From contig JAUCBJ010002028.1 in the NCBI GenBank assembly GCA_032718475.1, positions 61,707 through 125,706 on the forward strand: DNA of 64,000 bases. Direction: 5' to 3'. The position numbers and the translations under genes were made by a program. Under the pieces are notes generated by a model. That model was not told where the DNA came from, made no database searches, and saw only the letters and a list, made by a program, of their open reading frames with translations. Of this stretch, positions 1 through 9,718 are shown piece after piece. Within the stretch, counting starts at the first letter, position 1. Each line of letters starts with the position of its first letter. The DNA comes from Nemertoderma westbladi. Taxonomy: Eukaryota > Xenacoelomorpha > Nemertodermatida > Nemertodermatidae.

Positions 1-480
1 AAGTACCTGGATTGCTCCAAGGAAACCATCACTAGAAACAGCATCAAATATCATAGTAACTAACTTATTTAAATATAAACAAAACAAGGTGCCGCTAGAT
101 GGCGCCCCTTGTCTAACACCTATTGTAGAAATAATACATGCAGTTTTTAGTATACTTTTAGTAGATGAATACAAGGCTTTTATTGATAATATAAATAATT
201 TGCCGCAACCTAAAGATCTCAAGTATTGTAACATCTTATCTCTCGGCACTTTGTCATATGCTTTACAAAAATCCACAAATACAAAAAATAATTTAACCTT
301 TTTATGTACAGCATAATCGATAAGTAACCTAAGAGACAGAATGTGTTCCAGACAGCCACGGCCTTTCTGAGCACCGGCTTGACATTTATTAATATTGCAC
401 CACTTAATTAAACGGTTATTCAGTAATATATCATAAATCTTGGCTAGACTAGTCATAATACTAATGTAATGTGTACTACT
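1..480 (-). pseudogene. NLR-1 reverse transcriptase core, partial
   Basis: The minus-strand translation gives recognisable RT blocks. A GNYRGIS block lies near 495-535, and a region reading QAGAQKGRGCLEHI near 345-385. Motif A reads FVDFCKAYDKVPR near 215-255 with its first catalytic Asp, and a motif B-like block reads GVRQGAPSS near 90-125. The YxDD motif must lie off the left edge. It is separated from the rest of the ORF by stops and frameshifts around 440-565, including a 31-bp direct duplication. A dead copy that cannot make an enzyme. Confidence 0.75.
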
Positions 481-527
481 AATACCAAATACTAATGTAA
501 TGTGTACTACTAATACCAAATACTAAT
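461..527. repeat. 31-bp direct duplication in the NLR-1 RT
   Basis: Two exact copies of a 31-bp unit beginning CTAATGTAATGTG lie back to back (461-491 and 492-522). 31 is not a multiple of 3, so the duplication adds to the frame disruption of the RT next to the GNYRGIS block. Confidence 0.85.
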
Positions 528-564
528 GCCCCTGTAGTTTCCGCAGAGTAAATGATTACAGGAT

Positions 565-3327
565 TTAAATAGTCACCAGTTTACTAACTCCCCAAGAGGT
601 AGGGATAATGTTACTAGGGATAATGTTACTAGGGATAATGTTACTAGGGATAATGTTACTAGGGATAATGTTACTAACTCCCCAAGAGGTAGGGATAATG
701 TTACTAGGGATAATGTTACTAGGGATAATGTTACTAGGGATAATGTTACTAGGGATAATGTTACTAGGGATAATGTTACTAGGGATAATGTTACTAGGGA
801 TAATGTTACTAGGGATAATGTTACTAACTCCCCAAGAGGTAGGGATAATGTTACTAGGGATAATGTTACTAGGGATAATGTTACTAGGGATAATGTTACT
901 AACTCCCCAAGAGGTAGGGATAATGTTACTAACTCCCCAAGAGGTAGGGATAATGTTACTAACTCCCCAAGAGGTAGGGATAATGTTACTAACTCCCCAA
1001 GAGGTAGGGATAATGTTACTAGGGATAATGTTACTAGGGATAATGTTACTAGGGATAATGTTACTAGGGATAATGTTACTAACTCCCCAAGAGGTAGGGA
1101 TAATGTTACTAGGGATAATGTTACTAGGGATAATGTTACTAGGGATAATGTTACTAGGGATAATGTTACTAACTCCCCAAGAGGTAGGGATAATGTTACT
1201 AACTCCCCAAGAGGTAGGGATAATGTTACTAACTCCCCAAGAGGTAGGGATAATGTTACTAACTCCCCAAGAGGTAGGGATAATGTTACTAACTCCCCAA
1301 GAGGTAGGGATAATGTTACTAACTCCCCAAGAGGTAGGGATAATGTTACTAACTCCCCAAGAGGTAGGGATAATGTTACTAACTCCCCAAGAGGTAGGGA
1401 TAATGTTACTAACTCCCCAAGAGGTAGGGATAATGTTACTAACTCCCCAAGAGGTAGGGATAATGTTACTAACTCCCCAAGAGGTAGGGATAATGTTACT
1501 AACTCCCCAAGAGGTAGGGATAATGTTACTAACTCCCCAAGAGGTAGGGATAATGTTACTAACTCCCCAAGAGGTAGGGATAATGTTACTAACTCCCCAA
1601 GAGGTAGGGATAATGTTACTAACTCCCCAAGAGGTAGGGATAATGTTACTAGGGATAATGTTACTAACTCCCCAAGAGGTAGGGATAATGTTACTAACTC
1701 CCCAAGAGGTAGGGATAATGTTACTAACTCCCCAAGAGGTATGGATAATGTTACTAACTCCCCAAGAGGTAGGGATAATGTTACTAACTCCCCAAGAGGT
1801 AGGGATAATGTTACTAGGGATAATGTTACTAACTCCCCAAGAGGTAGGGATAATGTTACTAACTCCCCAAGAGGTAGGGATAATGTTACTAACTCCCCAA
1901 GAGGTAGGGATAATGTTACTAACTCCCCAAGAGGTAGGGATAATGTTACTAACTCCCCAAGAGGTAGGGATAATGTTACTAACTCCCCAAGAGGTAGGGA
2001 TAATGTTACTAACTCCCCAAGAGGTAGGGATAATGTTACTAACTCCCCAAGAGGTAGGGATAATGTTACTAGGGATAATGTTACTAACTCCCCAAGAGGT
2101 AGGGATAATGTTACTAACTCCCCAAGAGGTAGGGATAATGTTACTAGGGATAATGTTACTAACTCCCCAAGAGGTAGGGATAATGTTACTAACTCCCCAA
2201 GAGGTAGGGATAATGTTACTAACTCCCCAAGAGGTAGGGATAATGTTACTAGGGATAATGTTACTAACTCCCCAAGAGGTAGGGATAATGTTACTAACTC
2301 CCCAAGAGGTAGGGATAATGTTACTAACTCCCCAAGAGGTAGGGATAATGTTACTAACTCCCCAAGAGGTAGGGATAATGTTACTTTGAAAAATACAGTT
2401 AAATAAGGATAGGGAGAATAATAGCCAGTTACCGGGTAACCAGGTAAAAATCCCCGGACTGATTCCAATGTAACCTTTGTTAGTATTTAGGCTAGACATA
2501 GCTTCCGCTAGTTCACGTTCAGTAAATGGGTCGTCAACGATCGGGATGTAAGGAGCGTTGTCCGTGATACAGTCAGGTATAGTCAGTCCGTCATTGGGGT
2601 TCAGTAACTTCTTAAAGTCGTGGTCGTTGGGTGAGTCATCACTTCCGGTAGACGGTTCGTTAATATTACCTTTCCAGTCTAAGGATCGCCATATCGTTCT
2701 GGAGTCATTGGTTTTAAGAATACGTTCCCAACGAGATATAGATGGGTCAACAGGACGGTTGTCTGGCGGGCGGGTAGAGTTCTTAGCAGTTGAGTTAATC
2801 GTCTCCGATACCCTACACAATAGGTCATCAAGACTGGGTAAGTCTTCGGATATGTTGCATAAATCTGGTGTTGTAATATTACTCATCGCGGATGTAAATG
2901 TCGATTGGTCAGTCCTGTGGTGGGGAGGTCCCCGTCGTTCGTGTGTAACAGAGTTTGATGTAGGTTTGATTATATATTGACATCCTAAACTATTAGCTCG
3001 TTCTAACAATTCAGTGGAATAACAACTATGTGATATATTTACATAAACACAAATAGAGAGAAGAGCATGGTCCGACCCAGCGCGTTGGTTATCAATCACA
3101 AGATTACAAATACAATCTAAACAATTACTACTGGATATACACAAGTCTAGTTCCGATATCCATTGGTTGCCTTTCCGGTAAGACAGCCCACCCCCATAAT
3201 TGCACTTGGTAGTTTTTAAATGGTTCACAATAACAGAGCTAGTACCTGCACAAATATTACGTAGACTATGACCATTAGCATTAATAACATTATCAACAAT
3301 GCCGATGTATTCGGCTTGTTCATTCAA
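565..3327 (-). pseudogene. NLR-1 ORF2: endonuclease C-terminus plus RT N-terminus with expanded repeat
   Basis: The open frame is 920 codons. Residues about 1-95 look like the C-terminal half of an APE-type endonuclease, ending in a SDHALL block with the conserved His. A linker follows, then the start of the RT (an EAMSSLNTNKG-like stretch and FNCIFQSNIIPTSWG). From about residue 315 to the end the protein is a run of SNIIPTSWGV and SNIIP units, matching the DNA minisatellite at 581-2385. After the last repeat the frame reads SKLVTI and stops at 565. The expected RT continuation (GNYRGIS and motif A) is found just beyond in other frames. The frame stays open through 1.8 kb only because the repeat unit is a multiple of 3. 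Confidence 0.8.
581..2385. repeat. 15/30-bp in-frame minisatellite
   Basis: About 1.8 kb of two interleaved modules: 15 bp (AGGGATAATGTTACT) and 30 bp (the same 15 plus AACTCCCCAAGAGGT). Copies are almost identical; the clearest variant is a single ATGGATAATG at 1741. The array expands the codons for SNIIPTSWGV of the host RT (minus strand). No stop occurs in several frames, which creates long but meaningless ORFs on both strands. Runs of 15-bp-only units cluster at the left end and 30-bp units at the centre and right. Confidence 0.97.
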
Positions 3328-3374
3328 AAAACAAATATCTGGTGTACCTACTCTAGCATTTAAATCGCCTAAAA

Positions 3375-3734
3375 CTATACAACTTTCATTATATAACAGT
3401 GTACTATGTAAATATGCGAAAAGGGAATCGTCATAGTACGGTGAGTCCCTCGGAGGAATATAGCAGCCACAAAATAGTGAGTTCGGGTTTGTACGGAACT
3501 TATATACTTTACCAGGTCAGATTTAACAAATAGAGAAATTCCCCCGCGGTGTGTAAATTTTGAAGGGTGTGGGTAATGGGTGAAACCTGGGATCCTGAGT
3601 TTAGCATTAGTTTTAACCTCTGATAACCAAATAATGTCAAAATCGTTTAAGTAACTGATAATCGAGTCGTCTTCGAGTTTATCCTTAACACCGCAAATAT
3701 TCCAGGAACAGAGTTTGAGTTTTTTCCATGTCAT
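3375..3734 (-). pseudogene. NLR-1 ORF2 N-terminus: APE-type endonuclease
   Basis: Begins MTWKKLKLCSWNICG, the classic start of an APE-like endonuclease (WNxxG with Asn). It continues with a IIWLSEVKTN block carrying the catalytic Glu, then RGGISLFVKSD. The frame is lost near 3460 and resumes in another frame at 3327, so one or more indels separate the two endonuclease halves. In a live element this domain nicks target DNA for target-primed reverse transcription. Confidence 0.75.
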
Positions 3735-3752
3735 AGAGGATTCAACCAGTGA

Positions 3753-4046
3753 CTGTGCTGCGTAACCCTAGTGGTGAGGGTTGGTGAGCACAGATTGGCC
3801 GATTACTACTCCGTTGCGAGTTATTACCTTACGTTTGTAATCGATTCGGATCATAGCGGTCTGATTTTCGGGTTGTTGGCGCGCTTCATATGCTTGTTTT
3901 CGGAGTCGACTTTCTTCTTGCCGAACTATAGGGTTGATGTCGCGTCTTATATAGATAGACCTTCTTGAACGTTTCCGATTCTTTTAAGTTCTTAGATAAA
4001 CTAAGAATAACATTTCGTATTTCCTTATTCTGTAGGGTCATTAGGA
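3753..4046 (-). pseudogene. NLR-1 ORF1 C-terminus
   Basis: Minus-strand reading gives NKEIRNVILSLSKNLKESE, then after a 4-nt frame slip (extra CTAT near 3950) YIRRDINPIVRQEESRLRK and a KVITRNGVVIGQ ending before a stop. This is the usual C-terminal pattern of non-LTR ORF1 proteins (a (V/I)YIxxDx(N/T)PxxR block and a terminal RNG-V). The N-terminal half of the same ORF1 is at 8824-9344; the plus-strand CR1-like insertion separates them. Confidence 0.65.
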
Positions 4047-4144
4047 TTGGGCGAGGGCGGGTAGGATTCGGCAGGGTAGGGCGGGTTCGGGTTCAAGAGG
4101 TGGAACCTCACGGCTGAGCGTCTCGGGAGGAAAACAGAACTCGG

Positions 4145-5167
4145 GTGATTCGAGTACCGGAAATACCCGCACCGATGGTCGGAAAGAGTTCGAAGTTGGT
4201 TGCTCAGGCTCGAACTGTACCGTATCAGTTATATGTATCGCTAAATCGGGAACTCAATGGGGCCCCATTAGATTTCTACTGTGGAAGTTGCGCGGCACGC
4301 CACTTTACCAGGTTCACCAAGGAACTACACGATATAGAAACGAAAATTGAAGACAAGCTATCATGCCTAGAGAAAACGACTGCTGGCGAGATACTATCGC
4401 TGGAACAAAAAGTCGAGCAACTCGAACTCTCCTGTACTGCGAATGAAGTAAAAATCAGTGACACTGAATACAAACTAGAAACAATGAAAAGCAGCTCAGC
4501 AGATGAAGAATCGCCCCAAATATGGTCGGACGTCGTTGCGGGTGGTGATTGGCAGAAGGCTAAGCCACAACGTCGTAACAAACGAAATGACATCGCTTCA
4601 ATCTCGCCAAATCTAGCTCTTCTCTCTAAACAAATAAAAAATGAAGAGGCGGAACAGAGCAGACGAAAAACTAACATCGTTCTCAAAGGTTCCAAGCCAA
4701 GCACCAACGACAAACAGGTAGTGTTAGATATAGCTGACGAACTGGGAGTCGAACTAGGTGAATCAGAGATTAAAACTAAACGAGTCGGGCACCTGCGAGA
4801 CAATCAAAATACACATCCAATCATTGTCACTCTTTCTAAAGAGAAGCACGAGATATTGTTGAAGAGGGCTCGCAATCTCCGCAAGTCGTCACGTTACAGA
4901 GATATATGCATATCGCCCGACTACACGCCAGCGGAAAGCAAACTTCAATATTCTCTCCGGCAGGAACGGCGCTCCATGGCTGCAGCAGATCCGAATATAG
5001 ACTGGATTATCCACAACGGTGCTGTAGTAGACTCGGTGACGGTCAACCACCCCAACACGCGTGGCACCCGTCAACGTCAGTCGACAAGTGCTAACACTCA
5101 GAACGAGATCCAAGGGTTGCCTGAAAAAACATTAATTGTAATTGATGAGTCGAGGCGGGTGGACTGA
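4145..5167 (+). CDS. CR1-like ORF1 protein (PHD remnant, coiled coil, RRM-like)
   Basis: 340 codons, open. Residues about 40-50 carry FYCGSC, the last Cys pair of a PHD-type finger; the first half of the finger seems lost to a frameshift or truncation upstream. Residues about 58-110 form a heptad-like coiled coil (LHDIETKIEDKLSCLE onward). A basic patch (KPQRRNKR) follows, then the conserved C-terminal domain (TNIVLKGSKPS, then KTKRVGHLR, HPIIVTL, and DICISPDYTPAESK), typical of CR1/Jockey ORF1 nucleic-acid chaperones. The start chosen is the one that opens the frame; the true start may be further upstream in another frame. Confidence 0.75.
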   Translation: MIRVPEIPAPMVGKSSKLVAQARTVPYQLYVSLNRELNGAPLDFYCGSCAARHFTRFTKELHDIETKIEDKLSCLEKTTAGEILSLEQKVEQLELSCTANEVKISDTEYKLETMKSSSADEESPQIWSDVVAGGDWQKAKPQRRNKRNDIASISPNLALLSKQIKNEEAEQSRRKTNIVLKGSKPSTNDKQVVLDIADELGVELGESEIKTKRVGHLRDNQNTHPIIVTLSKEKHEILLKRARNLRKSSRYRDICISPDYTPAESKLQYSLRQERRSMAAADPNIDWIIHNGAVVDSVTVNHPNTRGTRQRQSTSANTQNEIQGLPEKTLIVIDESRRVD

Positions 5168-5216
5168 CTATTGCCTAAATGCCCAGAACCGACGTGCTCC
5201 AATCTTATTCAAACTC

Positions 5217-5370
5217 CGAGGGTTGCGGGTCGGTCTCCCCCGGCTCCGAGGGTTGCGGGCCGGTCTCCTCTAGCTCCGGGGGCTGCGGGTCGGTCTCCTC
5301 CAGCTCCGAGGGTTGCGGGTCGGTCTCGTCCAGCTCCGAGGGTTGCGGGTCGGTCTCCTCCGGGTCTGAG
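5217..5370. repeat. 30-bp GC-rich minisatellite, left part
   Basis: Five copies of a 30-bp unit (GGTTGCGGGTCGGTCTCCTCC plus about 9 nt ending CCGAG). The array is interrupted by RTE copy A and continues at 8279-8499. Because 30 is a multiple of 3, several frames stay open but encode only Ser/Gly- or Pro/Arg-rich repeats. Confidence 0.92.
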
Positions 5371-6147
5371 GCAGATAAGCTTTCTCTTAGCGCAGTGGGT
5401 TTTCAAGAGCACCGAATGCAGACTGGACAGACTGATGAGGTTCTGATTAAGGACATGGGAGGCGGTTGGCGACTCGCCCTCGCGTCAGCAGATGATAGTG
5501 GCAATGGTGGAATTGGTCTATTGATGAATCCAACTGCACATGCAGCATTGGACAAAATAGACCAAATCTCTAACCGCATCATCCATTGCCACTTCTCATG
5601 TTCTGGAAGACTGGCTAAGAAGTTTCCTAAGGTGGTTCTGATTGTGTGCTACTCTCCAACTAGTGTTGCCCCTGTAGAGGAGGTGGAAAATTTCTACCAC
5701 AATCTACAAGCAGCTACTGATGGAGTGGATCAGCATGCATTCTTAACATTCCTGGGAGACTTTAATGCAAGTCTGCATCAATCACCTACATCGCCCTGGG
5801 TCTATAGCAATAGTGTTAACCGAAATTCTGTCCATCTTCAGGATTTTATCTCTGGAAATGGATTGTTTTCGGCTGGAACCCAGTTCAAGAAGCGAACTGG
5901 AAAGCTATGGACTCATAGTGGACCCAGTGGTCACAAGTCCCAGATAGACCATATTCTGTTTCGTAGGAAATACAGGAGCTCTATACAAGACTGTAATGCA
6001 TTTACACTTCGACCCTTCTCCAGTGATCACCGCCTTATTGTGGCCAAGGTAAGACTTAGTCTGCGTGCTAGCAGAACAACGAAATCTGCCTTGCCGCGGC
6101 ATGACTGGTCCTCTCTGTTGCAACAGCCAAGTGTGAGATCCAGCTGA
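5371..6147 (+). pseudogene. RTE copy A endonuclease domain, truncated
   Basis: The frame begins in ADKLSLSAVGFQEHRM, part of the APE-type endonuclease (QEHR carries the catalytic Glu). It continues with FLGDFNAS and ends its catalytic blocks with SQIDHILFRR and FSSDHRLIV, so all but the extreme N-terminus is present. The frame stops at 6147 because 13 nt present in copy B (around 42672-42685) are missing here, a deletion between short CAGCT repeats. The reading frame upstream of 5371 belongs to the minisatellite, so the apparent N-terminus is not real. Confidence 0.85.
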
Positions 6148-8228
6148 GCAACAGGTATGAGGCTCTTGCCTCTGAGGCGGCAGATCACTGTGAGGGCTAT
6201 ACTGCCTTTACAGAAGCAGTTAAGTTAGCAGCTGCAGAAACAGTTCCTGTATACCCTCGAAACAGGAAAAGGGCCCCCTGGACTGACAACAAAATTCAGA
6301 AGTGCCGAAATGACCTTCATAAGGCGCAGAAAGAGTCCCGACTCAAACAGACTACAGCGGCCAAGAATGCAGTTAAGGCTGCATCTAGGTCCCTGAACAG
6401 GCAGTACTCTGTTAATCTACAGGAGCTAATAAACCAACAGGTTGATGCCATCAATGATGCTGGCGGCAGCGGGCGATCGTCCCGGGCGTGGGGGTCGGTC
6501 GATCTGCTTGCTGGGCGGAAAAGCCAACCAACCACCAAGGTTAAGGCTGAATCACCAGCCGATCGCCTCAATGGTTGGAAAGCCCACTTTGAAAAGCTCC
6601 TCAATAATGACAGGGTATTGCCTGATAACTTTATAGAAGTAAAAGTGTCTGAGTCTGTACTCCCAGATATTCCCATTGGCGATATCTCCTTTGCAGAAGT
6701 GAAGGCTGCTGCAAAGAGCATTAAGACCAATCGTGCCAGTGGAGTAGATGGTGTTCCCCCTGAGGTCTTTAAAATACCTGAATGTTTAAAGCTCATCTAT
6801 CCCATCATAGTAGACATGTACCGAACAACAAGAGTCCCACAAGAAATGAAAACAAATAAGTTGGTGCCAGTTCCCAAGAAGGGCAACCTAACACTCTATG
6901 GTTCTTTTCGGGGAATCTCATTGATCTCGATTGCTGCAAAGCTATACAATAGGATTCTATTAAATCGCATCAGGGATCCCATTGAGAGACTGCTCCGTGG
7001 AAATCAGAATGGGTTCCGTAAAGGTCGTGGGACCATGGAGCCCATTTTGGCACTTAGAAGGATAATTGAAGAATTATCAAAAAAGAAAGACAGGCATCTG
7101 GCTGTTATCTTTGTTGACTTCTTCAAGGCCTTTGATTCAGTCTCTCGCTCACATATGTTCAGCATACTTTCATTATATGGGATTCCTGATGAAATTATTG
7201 CAGCAATCAGATCAGTATACGATGGTTCGACAACATTTGTGTCTACTGTTGACGGTGACACAGAACCATTTGAAGTGTTATGGGGCGTCCTCCAAGGAGA
7301 CACACTTGCACCATTCTTGTTCATTATTGTGGTTGACTATGTTCTACGCATGTCCTTAGATCATCATAATGATGATGGGGTGATGATAACTCCACCTACT
7401 GGCTCCAGAAGTCGAGGAAATCCTGCCAAGTACCTAACTGATCTAGACTTTGCTGATGACTTAGGAGTACTCTCAGAATCATTAGAGGGAGCCCAACGGC
7501 TCCTCAGCTCATTAGAGCGTGCTGCTTCTGGTGTTGGTCTTTTTATTAACTCCAGAAAGACCAGAGTTCTGACTGTTAACTTTGAAAGTCCTCAGCAAGT
7601 CTCTGATCGGATGAGCATAGGCTCAGGGGATGGTGTGCTTGGGCATGTGGACGACTTCTGTTACCTGGGATCATGGATCCGGAAGTCAGGTGAGGACCTT
7701 CGAATACGTAAGGGAAAGGCATGGACAGCCTTGAATAGGCTTTCCAGGATTTGGAAATCACCGAGAATTGGTCGGAGACTTAAGGTCCGATTATTTAGAG
7801 CAGCAGTAGTTCCAGTACTCCTCTACGGGAGTCCATGCTGGGCTCTAACTGCTGAGGACACCAAATCTCTGGATGGCACATTCACAAGAATGCTACGCCG
7901 GGTTCATTGTGTCAAGTACAATGCACACATCTCCAACCAGACACTATATAACATTGGAGGTGTCTCATTGGTTCCCCCAAGCTTGACACTAGAACAAAAT
8001 CGCCTCCGCTTTGCAGGACGTTGCTTTCGCCGTGAGGACCAGCCAGTGCATAATCTTGTACTTTGGCAGCCTCATGGAGTGGATGGGCATGGTGGACAGC
8101 CCATGACTTTCTTGAGACGCATCTTAAAGGACACTGGCCTTAAAGATGCGGATGATCTAGCAAATGTCATGGGTGATAGGGAGTTGTGGCGGTGCAATTT
8201 TGTTGACAAGCCGGCACAGCATTCTTAA
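6148..8228 (+). pseudogene. RTE copy A linker and reverse transcriptase
   Basis: After the deletion the frame resumes and is open to the normal stop at 8228. The RT shows RASGVDGVPPEVF, SFRGISLIS, motif A FVDFFKAFDSVSR, motif B GVLQGDTLAPFLF, motif C FADD, and the thumb-side FCYLGSWIRKSGEDLR block seen in RTE elements. All three catalytic Asp are present. The element is dead because endonuclease and RT are in different frames, and several otherwise conserved Lys/Gln/Glu positions are changed by A-to-G substitutions. Confidence 0.9.
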
Positions 8229-8278
8229 AAATGCAGCTGCAATGCAGCATGCCGATCCTAGTAGTAGTAGTAGTAGTA

Positions 8279-8499
8279 GGGTCTGAGGGTTGCGGGCCAG
8301 TCTCCTCCGGCTCCGAGGGTTGCGTGCCGGTCTCCTCCAGTTCCGAGAGTTGCGGGTCGGTCTCCTCCGGGTCTGAGGGTTGTGGGTCGGACTCCTCTGG
8401 CTCCGAGGGTTGCGGGTCGGTCTCCTCCGGGTCTGGGGGTTGCGGGCCGGTCTCCTCCGGCTCCGAGGGTTGCGGGTTGGTCTCCTCCAGGTTGGTCTC
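8279..8499. repeat. 30-bp GC-rich minisatellite, right part
   Basis: Continuation of the array at 5217-5370 on the other side of RTE copy A. About seven more copies of the same 30-bp unit, more divergent than the left part. Confidence 0.92.
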
Positions 8500-8823
8500 T
8501 ATTCTGCCATTAATTACTTTTTAACTTAACCCGCACTGGAATGCTTGCGATGATCGTTTTTTATTGTTTGTTTTTTACTATATGCTACTATATTTACGAT
8601 GATCGTTTTTATTGTTTGTTTTTACTATATTTTATGATGTTTTTATTGTTGGTTTTTAATTACTATATTAATTTAGTTGATTTTTATTTCATAACTATTG
8701 CTATTGCAGTCACGAACTATTAATTACTGTGTACTATGTGTTGTCAGCGCCTTAGAGTACGTATATGATGTAAATTTGGCGCTATATAAATAAATATATA
8801 TTATTATATTATTATTATTATTA
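8500..8823 (+). other. AT-rich 3' region and tail of CR1-N
   Basis: Low-complexity stretch with an imperfect duplication of a CGATGATCGTTTTTATTG-type unit (8546-8625). It then has AGCGCCTTAGAGTACG and, near 8775, TTTGGCGCTATATAAATAAAT followed by an ATT run. The latter is a recognisable 3'-terminal motif of CR1/L2-type elements and related SINEs in invertebrates. No gene seen. Confidence 0.6.
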
Positions 8824-9344
8824 GGATCGGTAGTCGCAACTCCAAGACGGCGAGCGGACCATTCACACTACGGGTTCGGTGTTCCGATCGCGTCCAGCAT
8901 CTCGTTTAGAGCGGTTACGTCTTCCACGCCACTAGTTGCCGTTTCTTTGATACCCGTTATCACTATGTTACACTCACGTTCTTTATTATCTATCCGCTCG
9001 ATAAACGCCTGTTGTTTACCGATTATCTCATAGGCTTTATCCAACTTACAGGTTAGACCTTGAACGGACTCGCGTAGTGAGTTGATCTGTTTGACCTCAG
9101 TGCGCAATTGTCGCAATTCTTCAAGTATCTGTACTGTTATCGGACTCCGATCTTGGTTTAGGCCTACACCATCCAATGTGCTCGTATCGTCGTCGTCCAA
9201 GGTAATAGAGTCAGCCTCCCGATATAAGGATAGTGCCGCTTTAAGTTGCGCATTCGTTAGGCTGTTGACTTGGGAAATTGTGAGTTTACGAATATCGTCG
9301 ATAGAGTCGGTAGGGATCGACCTACGTTGTTTCTTTGGCGACAT
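8824..9344 (-). pseudogene. NLR-1 ORF1 N-terminus
   Basis: From the Met at 9344 the minus strand reads MSPKKQRRSIPTDSID, an acidic stretch with DDDD, then a coiled coil (about residues 75-125, LEELRQLRTEVKQINSLRE), then ECNIVITGIKE, the start of the ORF1 RRM-like domain. It stops at 8868, after which a RRLG block appears. The C-terminal half (RPILMTLQNKEIR-like) is at 3753-4046. Splitting at this point by the CR1-N insertion explains both halves. Confidence 0.7.
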
Positions 9345-9363
9345 GCTGATGATTACTGGGTAC

Positions 9364-9474
9364 CGGTTATTACCCAAAGTACAGAAATATATAAAAACCC
9401 GTTTGGTAGGCTACCTACAGACTAGCTACAGAATCTATCTACACACCATATTTGAATCCCTGAATGCTGCAATG
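9364..9474. repeat. 111-bp direct repeat, copy 1 (target duplication of P)
   Basis: Base-for-base identical to 13201-13311 (begins CGGTTATTACCC, ends GAATGCTGCAATG). The two copies exactly bracket element P at 9475-13200. It lies in the 5' leader of NLR-1, so the most economical reading is a very long target-site duplication. Confidence 0.9.
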
Positions 9475-9718
9475 AAACTAAAACTTTATTACCAACATAT
9501 GGTGTATAAATTGAACAGGAACATGAAATCAAGTTAATGTAGGTATATGGTAGGAATCACACATATAGAATATTGTAAATATAATGTTAAGTAATTGTAA
9601 ATATACGTGTAAAGTGCTATTAGTTGAGTTAAATTAAAAGGGTGGTGCAATGTAATGAAATAAAAGAGAAAATATGTATATATTTTTTTTTTTTTAATTA
9701 AAATAGATATCGATTCAG

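Larger units (their letters stand above)
1..4046 (-). mobile_element. NLR-1: non-LTR retrotransposon, 3' two-thirds
   Basis: Reading the minus strand from 4046 down to 1, the order is ORF1 C-terminus, apurinic-endonuclease-like N-terminus, endonuclease C-terminus, then reverse transcriptase (RT). This is the standard order of an APE-type non-LTR retrotransposon. The matching ORF1 N-terminus and 5' leader lie at 8824-9474, beyond a plus-strand insertion that begins near 4047. Several frameshifts and a large in-frame minisatellite show that the copy is dead. The 3' end lies off the left edge. I did not assign a clade. Confidence 0.8.
5371..8278 (+). mobile_element. RTE copy A
   Basis: RTE-clade-like non-LTR element, 5'-truncated within the endonuclease and ending in a TAG trinucleotide run after GCCGATCC. 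It sits in the 30-bp minisatellite with GGGTCTGAG on both sides (5362-5370 and 8279-8287), a probable target duplication although the repeat makes this less certain. Compared with copies B, C and D it has a 13-bp deletion near 6140 that breaks the frame and dense patches of A-to-G changes (see findings). Confidence 0.9.
4047..8823 (+). mobile_element. CR1-N: ORF1-only, probably non-autonomous CR1-like element
   Basis: The insertion sits inside NLR-1 ORF1. The flanks share ATTAGGA at the left (about 4041-4047) and right (about 8820-8826), a plausible short target duplication. Inside are a GC-rich leader, an ORF1 (4145-5167), a 30-bp minisatellite (interrupted by RTE copy A), an AT-rich 3' part, and a tail with GCGCTATATAAATAAAT plus an ATT run (about 8785-8823), the kind of tail common on CR1/L2 elements and their SINEs. 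No ORF2 is present. Without the RTE it would be about 1.9 kb. Confidence 0.65.

Noticed and set aside
608-2406. Long plus-strand and alternative-frame ORFs (TPQEVGIMLLGIMLL- or NSPRGRDNVT-type)
   Set aside because: They are alternative-frame readings of the 15/30-bp minisatellite, which happens to lack stops. Only the minus frame joins real RT sequence.
5410-5460. CTGATGA motifs suggesting hammerhead ribozymes (also 7186, 9345)
   Set aside because: No matching GAAA core or stems; they are codons of the RTE and NLR-1 ORFs. I also looked for hammerhead cores in the Penelope ends and found none.
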